Of a stretch of 64,000 bases of DNA, positions 23,045 through 32,838 are shown piece by piece (position 1 is the first letter of the stretch; each line of letters starts with the position of its first letter). Position numbers and translations under genes: made by a program. The notes beneath the pieces are model-generated. The model was not told the origin of the DNA and searched no databases. It saw only the letters and a list, made by a program, of their open reading frames with translations. This stretch comes from Mantis religiosa (Eukaryota; Arthropoda; Insecta; Mantodea; Mantidae): NCBI GenBank assembly GCA_030765055.1, contig CM060947.1, forward strand, positions 263,703,103 to 263,767,102, in the 5' to 3' direction.

Positions 23045-23081
23045 TGACGTCATAGCTCTTGTTGCCATGGTAATTACGTCA
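23045..23081 (+). promoter_or_regulatory. CRE / X-box cluster
   Basis: A perfect CRE palindrome 'tgacgtca' (23045-23052) is followed by 'gttgccatggtaat' (23061-23074). That is one base from the RFX-type X-box consensus GTTGCCATGGTAAC. A third motif, 'ttacgtca', lies at 23074-23081. It falls in otherwise AT-rich DNA with no adjacent exon. It could be an intronic regulatory element or part of an unrecognised repeat. Confidence 0.3.
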
Positions 23082-24239
23082 TTCATCTCCTGGCGCTTGT
23101 GCCCCAGAGAGGGTAATTTCCACAGTTATGCCGTTATAATATGCTGTTTCAATGCTCTAATTGCAAAAAGTATTTTAATTCATATTGATTGAAGAATGTG
23201 TAGAGAATGTAGTCTGAAGAAAACAATTTTCCGATGCTGTCATGCAAGGAGTGTGGAATTTCCTAGCTATCAGACATGGTTTTAAAAAATGACAATCACT
23301 TTATCAAGTGTACAATCCTGCAATGAAGTGTGTAATGAAATTTGAAGGGGAAGAAGGTGGCAGAAGACGCAATAACGCAAGAGGAGCTGAAGATCCTGGA
23401 ACGTCGATAGGAACTGGCCTTCTGGCTGACGTTAATCGAGTGTGTGGTTCTGGTATGACGGAGCACCATCTCATTTTCCTGCACTTCATTAACTAATGGA
23501 CAGACCGTGGGGTACCATTAACCCAGTCTAGCTTGCTGCTCCAACTTCATTTGCTTGAAATTTTTCCTCTGGGGTCAATTTAGAAGTCACGGAATGTTCA
23601 AGACGACTGACAGGATTAAAATACTTCTCCAAGGCATTGCACATTCTTTAATTTTTTTAAAGAGTTGGTTCAGAAATTCCCCTTCAGCATCTAAATATAC
23701 TTAAAACATTTGCTTTAGTTAATTAACATTTATGCAGCTGCCAAGTAAGTGCTGTATTATCTATTATAGACAAGAGGAAATATTGAATTTTACCCAGTAA
23801 TTATAAAACAATATTTTACTTAAAATTTCCGTTTTGAGCTCCACGAAAAAATCATTTTTATAAAACAAGTATGACTCTAAATAACATAAACAACACAAAT
23901 TAAAAACAAAACACAACTTTCGGCTATTCTTTCTTATATGCAACGGCGATTTTTTTTTCTATTTACTTCACAATGTTTTATATTTTTATATACAACCATG
24001 ATTTTTAATATCATTTCTTCACTTTTATTGCAATTTCGTGTTGGAGGTCATTCTTTTAACGTTATTAATTGTTTATTTATTTACTTACTGCGTAATCTAG
24101 CAATATTAAAGAATTTAGTGCAGCCAAACTATGCTTGCTTCTTCACTGAAAGCAGTGCTACCAACAGTTTTACTTGTCGCGAAATTACACTATTTAGCAG
24201 ACTAAATGTATGAGCTCACGGACTGTATCGGACTGGTTC
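23082..24239. other. Unassigned region
   Basis: Reading frames at 23296-23496 on both strands and at 23938-24213 are short and show no domain or splice support. No known repeat was recognised. Confidence 0.4.
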
Positions 24240-24808
24240 GGCTACTGCCACGAAGTGTACATGATATCAAATGACACCAAGTGTACTCCAAGGGGAAAAA
24301 TTGGCGGTCCTGGTAACATCGTTCAAAACGACGAATGCAAGTTTCATCGTGCGACACAATTCATCTCTTGTTACCCGGCGATCACCACGAATGTCATCGA
24401 CTCCCTGAATGTTGCATGGAGTCACTGCAGTCACCGGCCTGCCGCTTCGCTTTTCATCTGCCAATGGTGTCTTCCCTTCAGCTTCGTTACAGCGACGAAC
24501 CCGTCGTCTAACAGTGCAGACATCCACCGTTGCATCACCATACACATTTTTTAGCCTTTCGTGAATGCGAATTGGCGTTTTACCTTCCGCGGTCAAAAAT
24601 TCAATCACAGAACGCTGTCTAATACGAATGACGATGTCAATCATTTTGCAAGAGGATGCAGTGCTGCCACCTGTTGACTTAAGGGGTTACTACTGCAGGG
24701 GATTGTAGAAGAAGGCTTGAGGAATTACGCCAAATTCAAAGTTTTCACGTTACTTATTTAAGGTGGAAAAAAATAGGGGGCATTACTTTTTGACCACCCT
24801 CGTGTAAC
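24240..24808 (-). pseudogene. Mariner family 2, 5' half (minus strand)
   Basis: On the minus strand the 5' TIR at about 24776-24808 ('cgagggtggtcaaaaagtaa') is followed by a 5' UTR and an ATG at 24644. The 125-codon frame shows the mariner helix-turn-helix region ('RSVIEFLTAEGKTPIRIHER' and 'GRPVTAVTP'). It ends before the catalytic domain. The TIR matches the 3' TIR of the fragment at 20948-21512, so both belong to one family, but they are different truncated copies in opposite orientations. Confidence 0.8.
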
Positions 24809-25313
24809 TTCATTCTCTCAGCTTAGCTGCAGTCAGCTACAACAAAAGACTAGTCTCCTGTATCTGGTCTCGGAGTAATGCTTTGTTTTTTCTAAATTAA
24901 TGAAATAGTAATACTGCTATTCCTTTAAAAATGTTATTTACTTCACAAACACAACTAACTGAAAAATATAACTTTATGCAACGTTATCTGGAACACATCT
25001 TCATCGCTGAGACAGAAGTTTATTCCGTTCCTATAGTAATCACTCTAAATTACTTATACGATATCAGTTTTTGTCCCTATGTCTCTTGTTTTTCACTTAA
25101 ATTGATAATCACTTATATATTTTACTGCACAAACATTTAGCATTTTTTCAAATTTTAAACGTCTCTAAGTGTATAACAGCTTTTCTTTGCCGTCAAGCGT
25201 AATTTATGGTTTCACGATATAATTTTAGATAAATTAAAACATTTGTTTAAAGTCATAAATATTAAAACCGGAAGCATTATTAAAAGTGAAGTATTCTTCA
25301 TATTTAAGTTTGA
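24809..25313. other. Unassigned AT-rich spacer
   Basis: No recognisable gene or repeat. Confidence 0.4.
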
Positions 25314-26345
25314 TTTATGAGTCACTATGTTTACACTCAAACTTCACTTACTTGTTGTATAATCGAAACGTTTTCAAGATCATAAGATCTCATCCTCAAG
25401 ATAACTCAAGATAACTAGAAATCGTCATGGTGTAGATTTTGGAATATACAGGAAGCCCACACACATAGATAATTACATAAAGTAAAATGAATACAACCCA
25501 GTTTCACATCAACTAGCTGCCTTTAGAAGTCTAATTCACCGGCTATACAACATCCCACTGAGTAGGGATGAATTTTTGAAAGAACAACAACACATAAAAG
25601 ACATAGCGGTATTAAATGGATTCAACCCAGCCATCATAAGGAACATGATGAAGAGGAAAGAAAAACTGAAGATAATATCAAAAAATACCACTCTCACACC
25701 ACTTAAAAACACAAATTGGCAATATAGAAAATTCACCTACCATCCATGGGCTTTTAGAAAATTTGAACGAATCTTCAAAAGACTAAACTTAAAACTAGCA
25801 CCCCAAAACAAATTCAGTCTGAGGAACCTGCTAAATAAACCACTGAAAAATACAATCCCCAACAATTTGAAATCAGGAATTTAACAGATTAATTGTGAAA
25901 CCTGTGAAAAAAAGCTACATAGGAAAAACTAAGAGAAACTTGTTAACCAGGCAAAAAAAAACACCAGAGGAACATTAAGTTGAAACAAACAGAAAAATCT
26001 GCAGTTTCACACCATTTTTGGACAGAAAACCACAACATTGGCCACAACATTAAACTGTTAAAATCTTTAAGTACACCCATAGAATTGGATATTTGGGAAA
26101 AAATATTCATAAACAAAAACCGTGAAAAGTTATAAATTTTGAAATCCTGGCATTAAATGAAGTATTAAAACTTAGTGCCCCTAACACCAGATGGCAGAGT
26201 GATCGGAGCTCCGTAGGAGTGGAAGAAGAGGAAGTTTCATTTAGTCACCAAACAGCTGAGGATGAGATCGAATGATCTTGAAAACGTTTCAATTATACAA
26301 CAACAAGTAAGTGAAGACTGAGTGTAAACATAGTGACTCATAAAT
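25314..26345 (+). mobile_element. Penelope-like element, truncated, with inverted termini
   Basis: The flanks are inverted copies of one another. Left, 25314-25396, contains 'atgagtcactatgtttacac' and 'acgttttcaagatcat'. Right, about 26243-26345, reads the same in reverse. Between them lies the C-terminal part of a Penelope-like ORF. Penelope elements characteristically carry such terminal repeats, which may be inverted. The 5' part of the gene is missing, and the coding region has stops and shifts. Confidence 0.75.
25420..26160 (+). pseudogene. Penelope-like RT C-terminus plus GIY-YIG remnant
   Basis: Pieces in order: a 'FGIYRKPTHTDNYIK' RT segment near 25438, then 'HPVSHQLAAFRSLIHRLYN', then an open frame 25576-25884 with 'NGFNPAIIRNMMKR' and 'FSLRNLLNKPLKN'. 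After a shift comes 'SYIGKTKRN' at about 25911, the YIG half of the GIY-YIG endonuclease, and finally 'DIWEKIFINKNREKL'. The RT palm catalytic motifs are not present. In intact Penelope proteins the RT copies the RNA and the GIY-YIG domain nicks the target. This copy is dead. Confidence 0.75.
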
Positions 26346-26428
26346 AAAACTCAAATATTTGTCTAAAGAATTAAAAAAATTGTTACAAGCATTTCTGTAA
26401 AATATAGATGGAAGTTAAAATCACCTAC

Positions 26429-26551
26429 CTTTGACCCAGACTGGACTGGCGGGCGGGTTGGAGTCCACGTCGCACTTTAGAGAGACTGGAATGCCTTCTC
26501 GTAGCGGAAAACCAAAGCCAGGCTCACGGCTTATAGCAAACGATGGGCTAT
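26429..26551 (-). CDS. Ig-superfamily gene, exon B (start of an Ig domain)
   Basis: This minus-strand exon of 123 nt has a pyrimidine-rich acceptor ending 'atatttgcag' (26552-26561) and a donor 'ggtaggtg' (GT at 26427-26428). It enters and leaves in phase 1. Its 40 complete codons read as the N-terminal half of an Ig domain: 'PSFAISREPGFGFPLREG', then the B-strand 'VSLKC' cysteine, then 'NPPASPVWVK' with the core tryptophan. The F-strand cysteine should lie in the next exon, beyond the left edge or unrecognised. Spliced after exon A (57849-58160), the split codon becomes Tyr and gives the L-x-V-x-Y-x-P linker common between Ig domains. Known roles of the family are cell adhesion and axon guidance. 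The exact gene (sidestep-, nephrin- or turtle-like) is unresolved. Confidence 0.75.
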
Positions 26552-26602
26552 CTGCAAATATAGAAAAATACCAGATGTATGTCAGAGTGTTGTACAGCAA
26601 CG

Positions 26603-26955
26603 TAACATCTTACAGATATTTCTGTACAAACACTTATTGCTCTATCTACTTCAGGATAAACATTATCTTATTGTAGTTACAAGGGAATACAGTAGACTTT
26701 AAGTGATAGTCAAATGTTTTATATACATGACTTTAGCTACTCTTGTACAAACACTTATTGTTCTATCTACTTCAGGATAAACATTATCTTATTGTAGTTA
26801 CAAGGGAATACAGTAGACTTTAAGTGATAGTCAAATGTTTTATATACATGACATCCTCTACTCTTGTCCAAACACTTATTGCTCTATCTACTTCAAGATA
26901 AACATTATCTTATTGTAGTTACAAGGGAATACAGTAGACTTTAAGTGATAGGCAA
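26603..26955 (-). repeat. 121-bp satellite, three inverted copies
   Basis: Reverse complement of the array at 3222-4765 ('cacttattgctctatctac', 'gtagttacaagggaatacag'), about 2.9 units. The units carry 'ttcaggataa' where the main array has 'ttgaagtag'-type variants, and one carries 'acatcctctac'. It begins about 50 bp upstream of the exon B acceptor. Confidence 0.9.
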
Positions 26956-27119
26956 ATCTTTTTATTTCTTTCTGGTAATATCCCACATTTTTCATAATTC
27001 TGCTCACCGATTATTTGAGTTCTCGAATCCTTTTTGCTGTCTTATGCATAATTTAATATTTGGCCAAACAACTCTTCCAAAATTTTAATATTCATTCCAT
27101 TATTATTCCATTTCCTCTT

Positions 27120-27591
27120 GTCTTTCCTCATTCTACTTAAGCTACTTCCCTAGCTGCTGACCTTGGTAAGCCTAGTAGCTCTTTACAAAACCTTCTGTAG
27201 TATTGGTCTACCGTTTTGTTTATCTCTGTGCCCCCCCCCCCCAGATCTCCACTACATACATTATTTTGTATTCAACTAGTGCTTCACACATTCTTTCTAA
27301 CCACTTGCTTGTTATTTCCAGTTTATATTTGCATATTCTTGTCCCATTCATTGCCGCCCTTCCTTTTGCTTGAATTTTTCTCCGGTGTGCTCCCAACTTT
27401 CCATTGTTATTTAACCACACTCCTAAGTATTCAAATTCATTGACCACTTCTACGCTTTTGCCATTTAGTACCCACTTTTCCCTTTCGAATTGTTTATGTT
27501 TATTTCCCACTCTTCACAAAATTTCTGGATTTCATTTATTGCCTTCTGCAATCCTACTACATTATAGATTCTACCATAAGTCACCCGCATA
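27120..27591 (-). pseudogene. LINE 2 RT, downstream part (thumb and C-terminal region)
   Basis: After the split YADD motif the minus strand continues with 'GLQKAINEIQKFCEEWEINI'. A shift leads to the open frame 27220-27510 ('WVLNGKSVEVVNEFEYLGVW'), the classic F.YLGV motif of LINE reverse transcriptases. Another segment near 27200 reads 'NKTVDQYYRRFCKELLGLPR'. A run of 12 C at 27231-27242 breaks the frame. It is not functional. Confidence 0.75.
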
Positions 27592-27834
27592 TAGCCCGCC
27601 TCAGTAGCGTGGTGGTAGCGTGTCTGCCTCACGTTCAGGAGGTCCAGAGTTCGAATCTCGGTCAGGGTGAGTTATCTAGATAAGGTTTTTTCCGGGATTT
27701 TCCCTTATCCTGAAAGACGAATGTCGGGTAACTCTAAGCTCTATGGATCCTGGGCTCATTTGAGCATCATATCACCTTTTCCATTGATCGTCCGAGATGA
27801 CTTAACGTTGGAGGACGTAAATTAAAAACAAAAT
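27592..27834 (+). mobile_element. SINE family A, complete copy
   Basis: A tRNA-derived head has box A 'gcgtggtggtagcgtgtctg' and box B 'gagttcgaatc', then the family body and the end 'ggaggacgtaaattaaaaac'. It is flanked by 'ccgcata' at 27585-27591 and 27835-27841, the target-site duplication. SINEs of this kind are transcribed by RNA polymerase III and mobilised by LINE proteins. The target is the codons of the catalytic YADD motif of LINE 2. The body segment 27698-27814 is the seed of the 108-bp satellite at 49545-54660. Confidence 0.9.
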
Positions 27835-27995
27835 CCGCATAAAGCAGTCCAGGAATTTCTTTGTTTGCTATTACCGGATAGTACTGATTTCCTTCTTTAA
27901 CCTTGTATATTATCTCGTCTGGGGGAGGGAAGGATATATAGATATATGTAGTAAGTTAGGGCGAGAAGGTTTTGTTTGTGCGAGAACAGGAGTGA

Positions 27996-30545
27996 GAAAC
28001 TTGAAAGGTATAGGTCAAGAGAGGGAGCTAGATAAATGTCCATTGTGTGGAAAAGAGGATGCAGACTTCCATTGTATATTAAATTTTAGTCAAACAAACA
28101 TATGGAGAGAGCAGGCTTGGCTACGTAAATGGGACAGAAAGGTATAGGTCAAGAGAGGGAGCTAGATAAATGTCCATTGTGTGGAAAAGAGGATGCAGAC
28201 TTCCATTGTATATTAAATTGTAGTCAAACAAACATATGGAGAGAGCAGGCTTGGCTACGTAAATGGGACAGAAAGGTATAGGTCAAGATAGGGAGCTAGA
28301 TAAATGTCCATTGTGTGGAGAAGAGAATGCAGATTTCCATTGTACATTAAATTGTAGTCAAACAAATATATGGAGAGAGCAGGCTTGTCTACGTAAATGG
28401 GACAGAAAGGTATAGGTCAAGAAAGGGAGCTAGATAAATGTCCATTGTGTGGAGAAGAGAATGCAGATTTCCAGTGTATATTAAATTGTAGTCAAACAAA
28501 CATATGGAGAGAGCAGGCTTGGCTACGTAAATGGGACAGAAAGGTATAGGTCAAGATAGGGAGCTAGATAAATGTCCATTGTGTGGAGAAGAGAATGCAG
28601 ATTTCCAGTGTACATTAAATTGTAGTCAAACAAACATATGGAGAGAGCAGGCTTGGCTACGTAAATGGGACAGAAAGGTATAGGTCAAGAGAGGGAGCTA
28701 GATAAATGTCCATTGTGTGGAGAAAGAATGCAGATATCCATTGTATATTATATTGTAGTCAAACAAAGATATGGAGAGAGCAGGCTTGGCTACGTAAATG
28801 GGACAGAAAGGTATAGGTCAAGATAGGGAGCTAGATAAATGTCCATTGTGTGGAGAAGAGAATGCAGATATCCATTGTATATTAAATTTTAGTCAAACAA
28901 AGATATGGAGAGAGCAGATCTGGCTACGTAAAAGGGACAGAAAGGTGTAGGTCAAGAGAAAGAGCTAGATAAATGTCCATTGTGTGGAGAAAGAATGCAG
29001 ATATCCATTGTATATTATATTGTAGTCAAACAAAGATATGGAGAGAGCAGGCTTGTCTACGTAAATGGGACAGAAAGGTATAGGTCAAGAGAGGGAGCTA
29101 GATAAATGTCCATTGTGTGGAGAAGAGAATGCAGATTTCCCAGTGTATATTAAATTATAGTCAAACAAAGATATGGAGAGAGCAGGCCTGGCTACGTAAA
29201 TGGGACAGAAAGGTATAGGTCAAGAGAGGGAGCTAGATAAATGTCCATTGTGTGGAGAAGAGAATGCAGACTTCCATTGTATATTAAATTGTAGTCAGAC
29301 AAAGATATGGAGAGAGCAGGTCTGGCTACGTAAATGGGACAGAAAGGTATAGGTCAAGAGAGGGAGCTAGATAAATGTCCATTGTGTGGAGAAGAGAATG
29401 CAGATATCCATTGTATATTAAATTGTAGTCAAACAAAGATATGGAGAGAGCAGGCTTGGCTACGTAAATGGGACAGAAAGGTATAGGACAAGAGAGGGAG
29501 CTAGATAAATGTCCATTGTGTGGAGAAGAGAATGCAGATATCCATTGTATATTAAATTGTAGTCAAACAAAGATATGGAGAGAGCAGGCTTGGCTACGTA
29601 AATGGGACAGAAAGGTATAGGTCAAGAGAGGGAGCTAGATAAATGTCCATTGTGTGGAGAAGAGAATGCAGATTTCCATTGTATATTAAATTGTAGTCAA
29701 ACAAAGATATGGAGAGAGCAGGCCTGGCTACGTAAATGGGACAGAAAGGTATAGGTCAAGAGAGGGAGCTAGATAAATGTCCATTGTGTGGAGAAGAGAA
29801 TGCAGATTTCCATTGTATATTAAATTGTAGTCAAACAAAGATATGGAGAGAGCAGGCCTGGCTACGTAAATGGGACAGAAAGGTATAGGTCAAGATAGGG
29901 AGCTAGATAAATGTCCATTGTGTGGAGAAGAGAATGCAGATATCCATTGTATATTAAATTGTAGTCAAACAAAGATATGTAGAGAGCAGGCTTGGCAACG
30001 TAAATGGGACAGAAAGGTATAGGTCAAGAGAGGGAGCTAGATAAATGTCCATTGTGTGGAGAAGAGAATGCAGATTTCCATTGTATATTAAATTGTAGTC
30101 AAACAAAGATATGGAGAGAGCAGGCCTGGCTACGTAAATGGGACAGAAAGGTATAGGTCAAGAGAGGGAGCTAGATAAATGTCCATTGTGTGGAGAAGAG
30201 AATGCAGATTTCCATTGTATATTAAATTGTAGTCAAACAAAGATATGGAGAGAGCAGGCCTGGCTACGTAAATGGGACAGAAAGGTATTGGTCAAGAGAG
30301 GGAGCTAGATAAATGTCCATTGTGTGGGGAAGAGAATGCAGATATCCATTGTATATTAAATTGTAGTCAAACAAAGATATGGAGAGGGCAGGCTTGGCTA
30401 CGTAAATGGGACAGAAAGGTATAGGACAAGAGAGGGAGCTAGATAAATGTCCATTGTGTTGAGAAGAGAATGCAGACTTCCATTGTATATTAAATTGTAG
30501 TCAAACAAAGATATGGAGAGAGTAGGCTTAGCTACGTAAATGTGA
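27996..30545 (+). repeat. 134-bp array (about 19 copies) from a LINE zinc-knuckle segment
   Basis: The units are 134 bp (phase 28004 to 28138), each with 'aaaggtataggtcaagagag', 'aaatgtccattgtgtggaga' and 'ggctacgtaaatgggacag'. Each unit encodes 'LDKCPLCGEENADFHCILNC', the C-x2-C...H-x-(3-4)-C knuckle found near the end of many LINE ORF2 proteins. Because 134 is not a multiple of three, each unit shifts the frame, so the array cannot form a repeat protein. One flank (27955-28003) and the other (30546 onwards) are the unique continuation of the same ORF, so the expansion happened in place. Confidence 0.92.
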
Positions 30546-30676
30546 CAGTTTGGGGGGTGAAGTAGTAATTAGAAAAATGTTGTCAGTAAAAGGGGAAAAG
30601 AACAGGAGAAATATAGGGAATTATTTAGGGAAAGTTAAAGAGAGATGGCTAAGAAGAATTAAGAGAAAAGTGTAGA
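30546..30676 (+). pseudogene. LINE 3 ORF2, final segment
   Basis: It reads in frame from the last array unit: 'GGEVVIRKMLSVKGEKN' followed by a basic tail and a stop at about 30676. A lysine/arginine-rich end after the zinc knuckle is normal for LINE ORF2 proteins. The 3' UTR runs from here to 30911. Confidence 0.65.
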
Positions 30677-30911
30677 GTGGGTTAGGTGAAATGGCAAAAA
30701 GTGTAAAAAGGAGCAGAGGGCCTCCAGTTCACAAAAACCTAGGGTTAGTTGTATGGGGACCGAATTACCATTCAATGGTGCGCAACATGATAACATGATA
30801 GGATTTTCAGGATATAGGAATATATGGCATATTTCAGTATGGATTTTATAATTGTATTCTTGAATTTTTATTTCCATTTGTAAAAGGAAATAAATTAATA
30901 TTACTATTACT

Positions 30912-31010
30912 ATTATCTCGTGTGTAAATAAGTTAAATAAAACTGGACTCATTTTGCATCCTTTTCTTGTCTTAAGCCTATTTTCTGTTCATATAGTAAT
31001 TCAGTAGGCT
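30912..31010 (-). pseudogene. LINE 2 RT, upstream part (GCKMSPVLFNL motif)
   Basis: The minus strand reads 'LRQEKGCKMSPVLFNLFTHE', equivalent to the QGCPLSPLLFNL motif of LINE reverse transcriptases, just before the YADD block. It ends at the LINE 3 target duplication and resumes at 27918. The more N-terminal part of ORF2 is not found. Confidence 0.8.
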
Positions 31011-31478
31011 TTAGCCATAGTCCGGGAGAGACAAGATGTCGAGATGCCTTTTTTAACCTAAGGAACGAAGCCTTCTTTGAGGTTTATATTTGTACCAATA
31101 TCTAGTTACTTAAACCACCCACTAGAGCCTAGGCAGGACACACTTCAACCAAAACGGAGGGTTTCTGAAGAAGCTTGACGAGAGCCGGTGTCGGAGGACA
31201 TCATAACCGACCCCAGACAACGAGGCTAATCTCCCCCGTGTATTGGGACCAACTGTTCCCAATCAGAACGCTCTCAGGGACTCAGGTGTTCATCCCCACT
31301 TCTACTAACGACAGAGCACTAAGGATCAACGCCCTTTTACCTATCGGAGATACAAAAATAAGTATAAACAACTGCAAAATTGAAACCAATTTCGAACGAT
31401 GCTTCCAAAAATTCGCTCGCCAGCTTCTGGAAATCAAATTCAACATTTATAGAACTTAAAAAAAATAGCTCTTAATAC
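31011..31478. other. Unassigned segment with a 94-codon frame
   Basis: A plus-strand frame at 31175-31459 has mixed composition and no known motif. Its start is not supported by any promoter or splice signal. It lies between two transposons and may be a remnant of a third. Confidence 0.35.
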
Positions 31479-32204
31479 GAGCGCTGTTCAATAAAGAATG
31501 ATAATAAATTTTACGGTCATAATTTTTCGCACTAAAATTCATTCTTATTATATTCTGTTAGCTTAATGTGAAACAAATACGCCGTAGTAGTTTCATTGTT
31601 GGTACTCCTGGTTCTCGTCTGTGAGAACCAGACAAGTTCAGACATGTTCAGTATCGCCCACCGCTGCAATGGAGGTAACACGCGAGGAACAATATGTGGC
31701 TTTGAAATTCTGCGTTCGTCTCAACAAATCTTCAGTTGAGGCCTATACAATGTTACAGGAGGCCTATGGAGAGTCTGTTCTTCCCTACAGCACAGCTCGA
31801 AGTTGGTTTAAAATGTTTAAAGAGGGGAGACAATTTCAAAGGAAGGTGGACACGGTGTTCGAGTTACTGTTCTTACGGAGGAAAACATCAACACTGCTGC
31901 TGACGTTGGAGAAGTCCTGAGTTTGAATATCCGTCAGTGTGAGTTACCTGGATAAGGTTTTTACGGAGATTTCCCTTATCCTTACAGAAGAATGTCGGGT
32001 AGCTCTAAGCTCTATGGACCCTGGACACATTTGAGCACCATTTCACCAATGTCATTCACCGTCCGATATGACATAACGTTGGAAAACTGGTGTTGCCATT
32101 GTGAGAGAGGATCAACGAATTACCTTAAGATCACTTTCTGAAATACTGAACAATTCATTGGGTGCCACCCACACGTTGGTGACAGAAACATTACACATGA
32201 GACG
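31479..32204 (+). pseudogene. Mariner family 1, copy C, N-terminal part (split by SINE A)
   Basis: The 5' TIR 'cgagcgctgttcaataaag' at 31480 is followed by the same 5' UTR as copies A and B. The transposase start 'MEVTREEQYVALKFCVRLNK' and the 'AYTMLQEAYGESVLPYSTAR' helix-turn-helix come next. A SINE A piece interrupts it at 31916-32076. The sequence resumes with 'DQRITLRSLSEILNNSLGAT' up to 'ETLHMRR'. At about 32205 it changes abruptly into mariner family 3 sequence. Confidence 0.8.
31916..32076 (+). mobile_element. SINE family A, 5'-truncated
   Basis: It starts within box B ('gagtttgaatatccgtcag') and keeps the body through 'ccgtccgatatgacataacg'. The tRNA box A half and the terminal 'gacgtaaatta' are missing. 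An 'acgttgga' microhomology occurs at both junctions (about 31904 and 32068). Confidence 0.75.
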
Positions 32205-32560
32205 TTTGTCTTTTGAAGTTTTTTTGAAGGTGTTCGTCTTCTGTCTGACAATGTACCAGCTCTTTCATCTCAAGTTGCAGTTGACGAAACAAGTGAATGT
32301 GGCTTTAAGACTTTACCGCATCCTCCTTATTCGCCCGATCTCGCACCAAGTGACTTTTTCTTGTTCATGGGAATGAAGAATCCATTGCGTGGTTGCCGAT
32401 TTGACTACACAAATGACGTCATTAATGAAGTGTAAGAGTGGTTTAAAGCTAATTCTGCAGACTTCTACAATCAAGGTATTCGGAAGGTCAAGAAACGCTG
32501 GAAAAAATGTGTAAATGAAGCTCCCTATCACATTTGTAAAGGATTTACTCGTTATTCATT
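32205..32560 (+). pseudogene. Mariner family 3, C-terminal fragment
   Basis: It encodes the end of a family 3 transposase, with shifts: a decayed LSDN.PA (second D), then PHPPYSPDLAPSDFFLF-like codons near 32325-32365 (third D), then 'MKNPLRG'-like codons and 'KVKKRWKKCVNEA'. Homologous regions are at 35888-36215 and 47517-47700. It is joined directly to a family 1 N-terminal part, so the two halves come from different mariners. Confidence 0.75.
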
Positions 32561-32838
32561 TCAGCAAATGCTGAAATCATCTTTCATTTCATTCATTGCA
32601 TCGAGTTTTCATATCATCTACTTTCTCACCTTCATACCAGGTAGCGGAGATGATATCTCCAGAGTTCATGTCCTCCTTAACAGAATCTGACCCAGGCAGC
32701 TGCTGTGTGGTTTTTTTGTGGGTGTACGAGGCTGTGCTAGAATAATTACAATTTTTCAGTGTCATAATGTTGGTAGTTTCAGTGATTTGAGTCCTTTGGT
32801 TTGTTTACAGTGAGTGTCAGAAATGACTGGGGTGTAAG
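32561..32838. other. Spacer and 5' UTR of mariner family 3 copy D
   Basis: The stretch from about 32750 resembles the upstream region of the minus-strand copy E (48450-48520: 'gttggtagcttcactgattg' in reverse). The part before it is unassigned. No clear 5' TIR is visible. Confidence 0.5.

Larger units (their letters stand above)
27919..30911 (+). mobile_element. LINE 3, 3' end with an expanded internal array
   Basis: This is a plus-strand, 5'-truncated LINE inserted in LINE 2 with a 10-bp target duplication 'attatctcgt' (27909-27918 and 30912-30921). It contains only the last part of ORF2, which is interrupted by about 19 tandem copies of a 134-bp coding segment. The ORF2 C-terminus follows (30546-30676), then a 3' UTR ending in an (ATT)n-like tail at 30897-30914. 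Confidence 0.85.
26960..31010 (-). mobile_element. LINE 2 (minus strand), split by a SINE and a second LINE
   Basis: Three pieces of one LINE ORF2 are collinear on the minus strand: 30912-31010, 27835-27918 and 26960-27591. The first gap holds LINE 3 (27919-30911) and the second holds SINE A (27592-27834), both with target-site duplications. Only the reverse-transcriptase palm-to-C-terminus part is present. The 3' end adjoins the 121-bp satellite copies. Confidence 0.8.

Noticed and set aside
31175..31459. 94-codon plus-strand frame
   Set aside because: It has no recognised motif and no supporting signals. It is mentioned as unassigned but not called as a gene.
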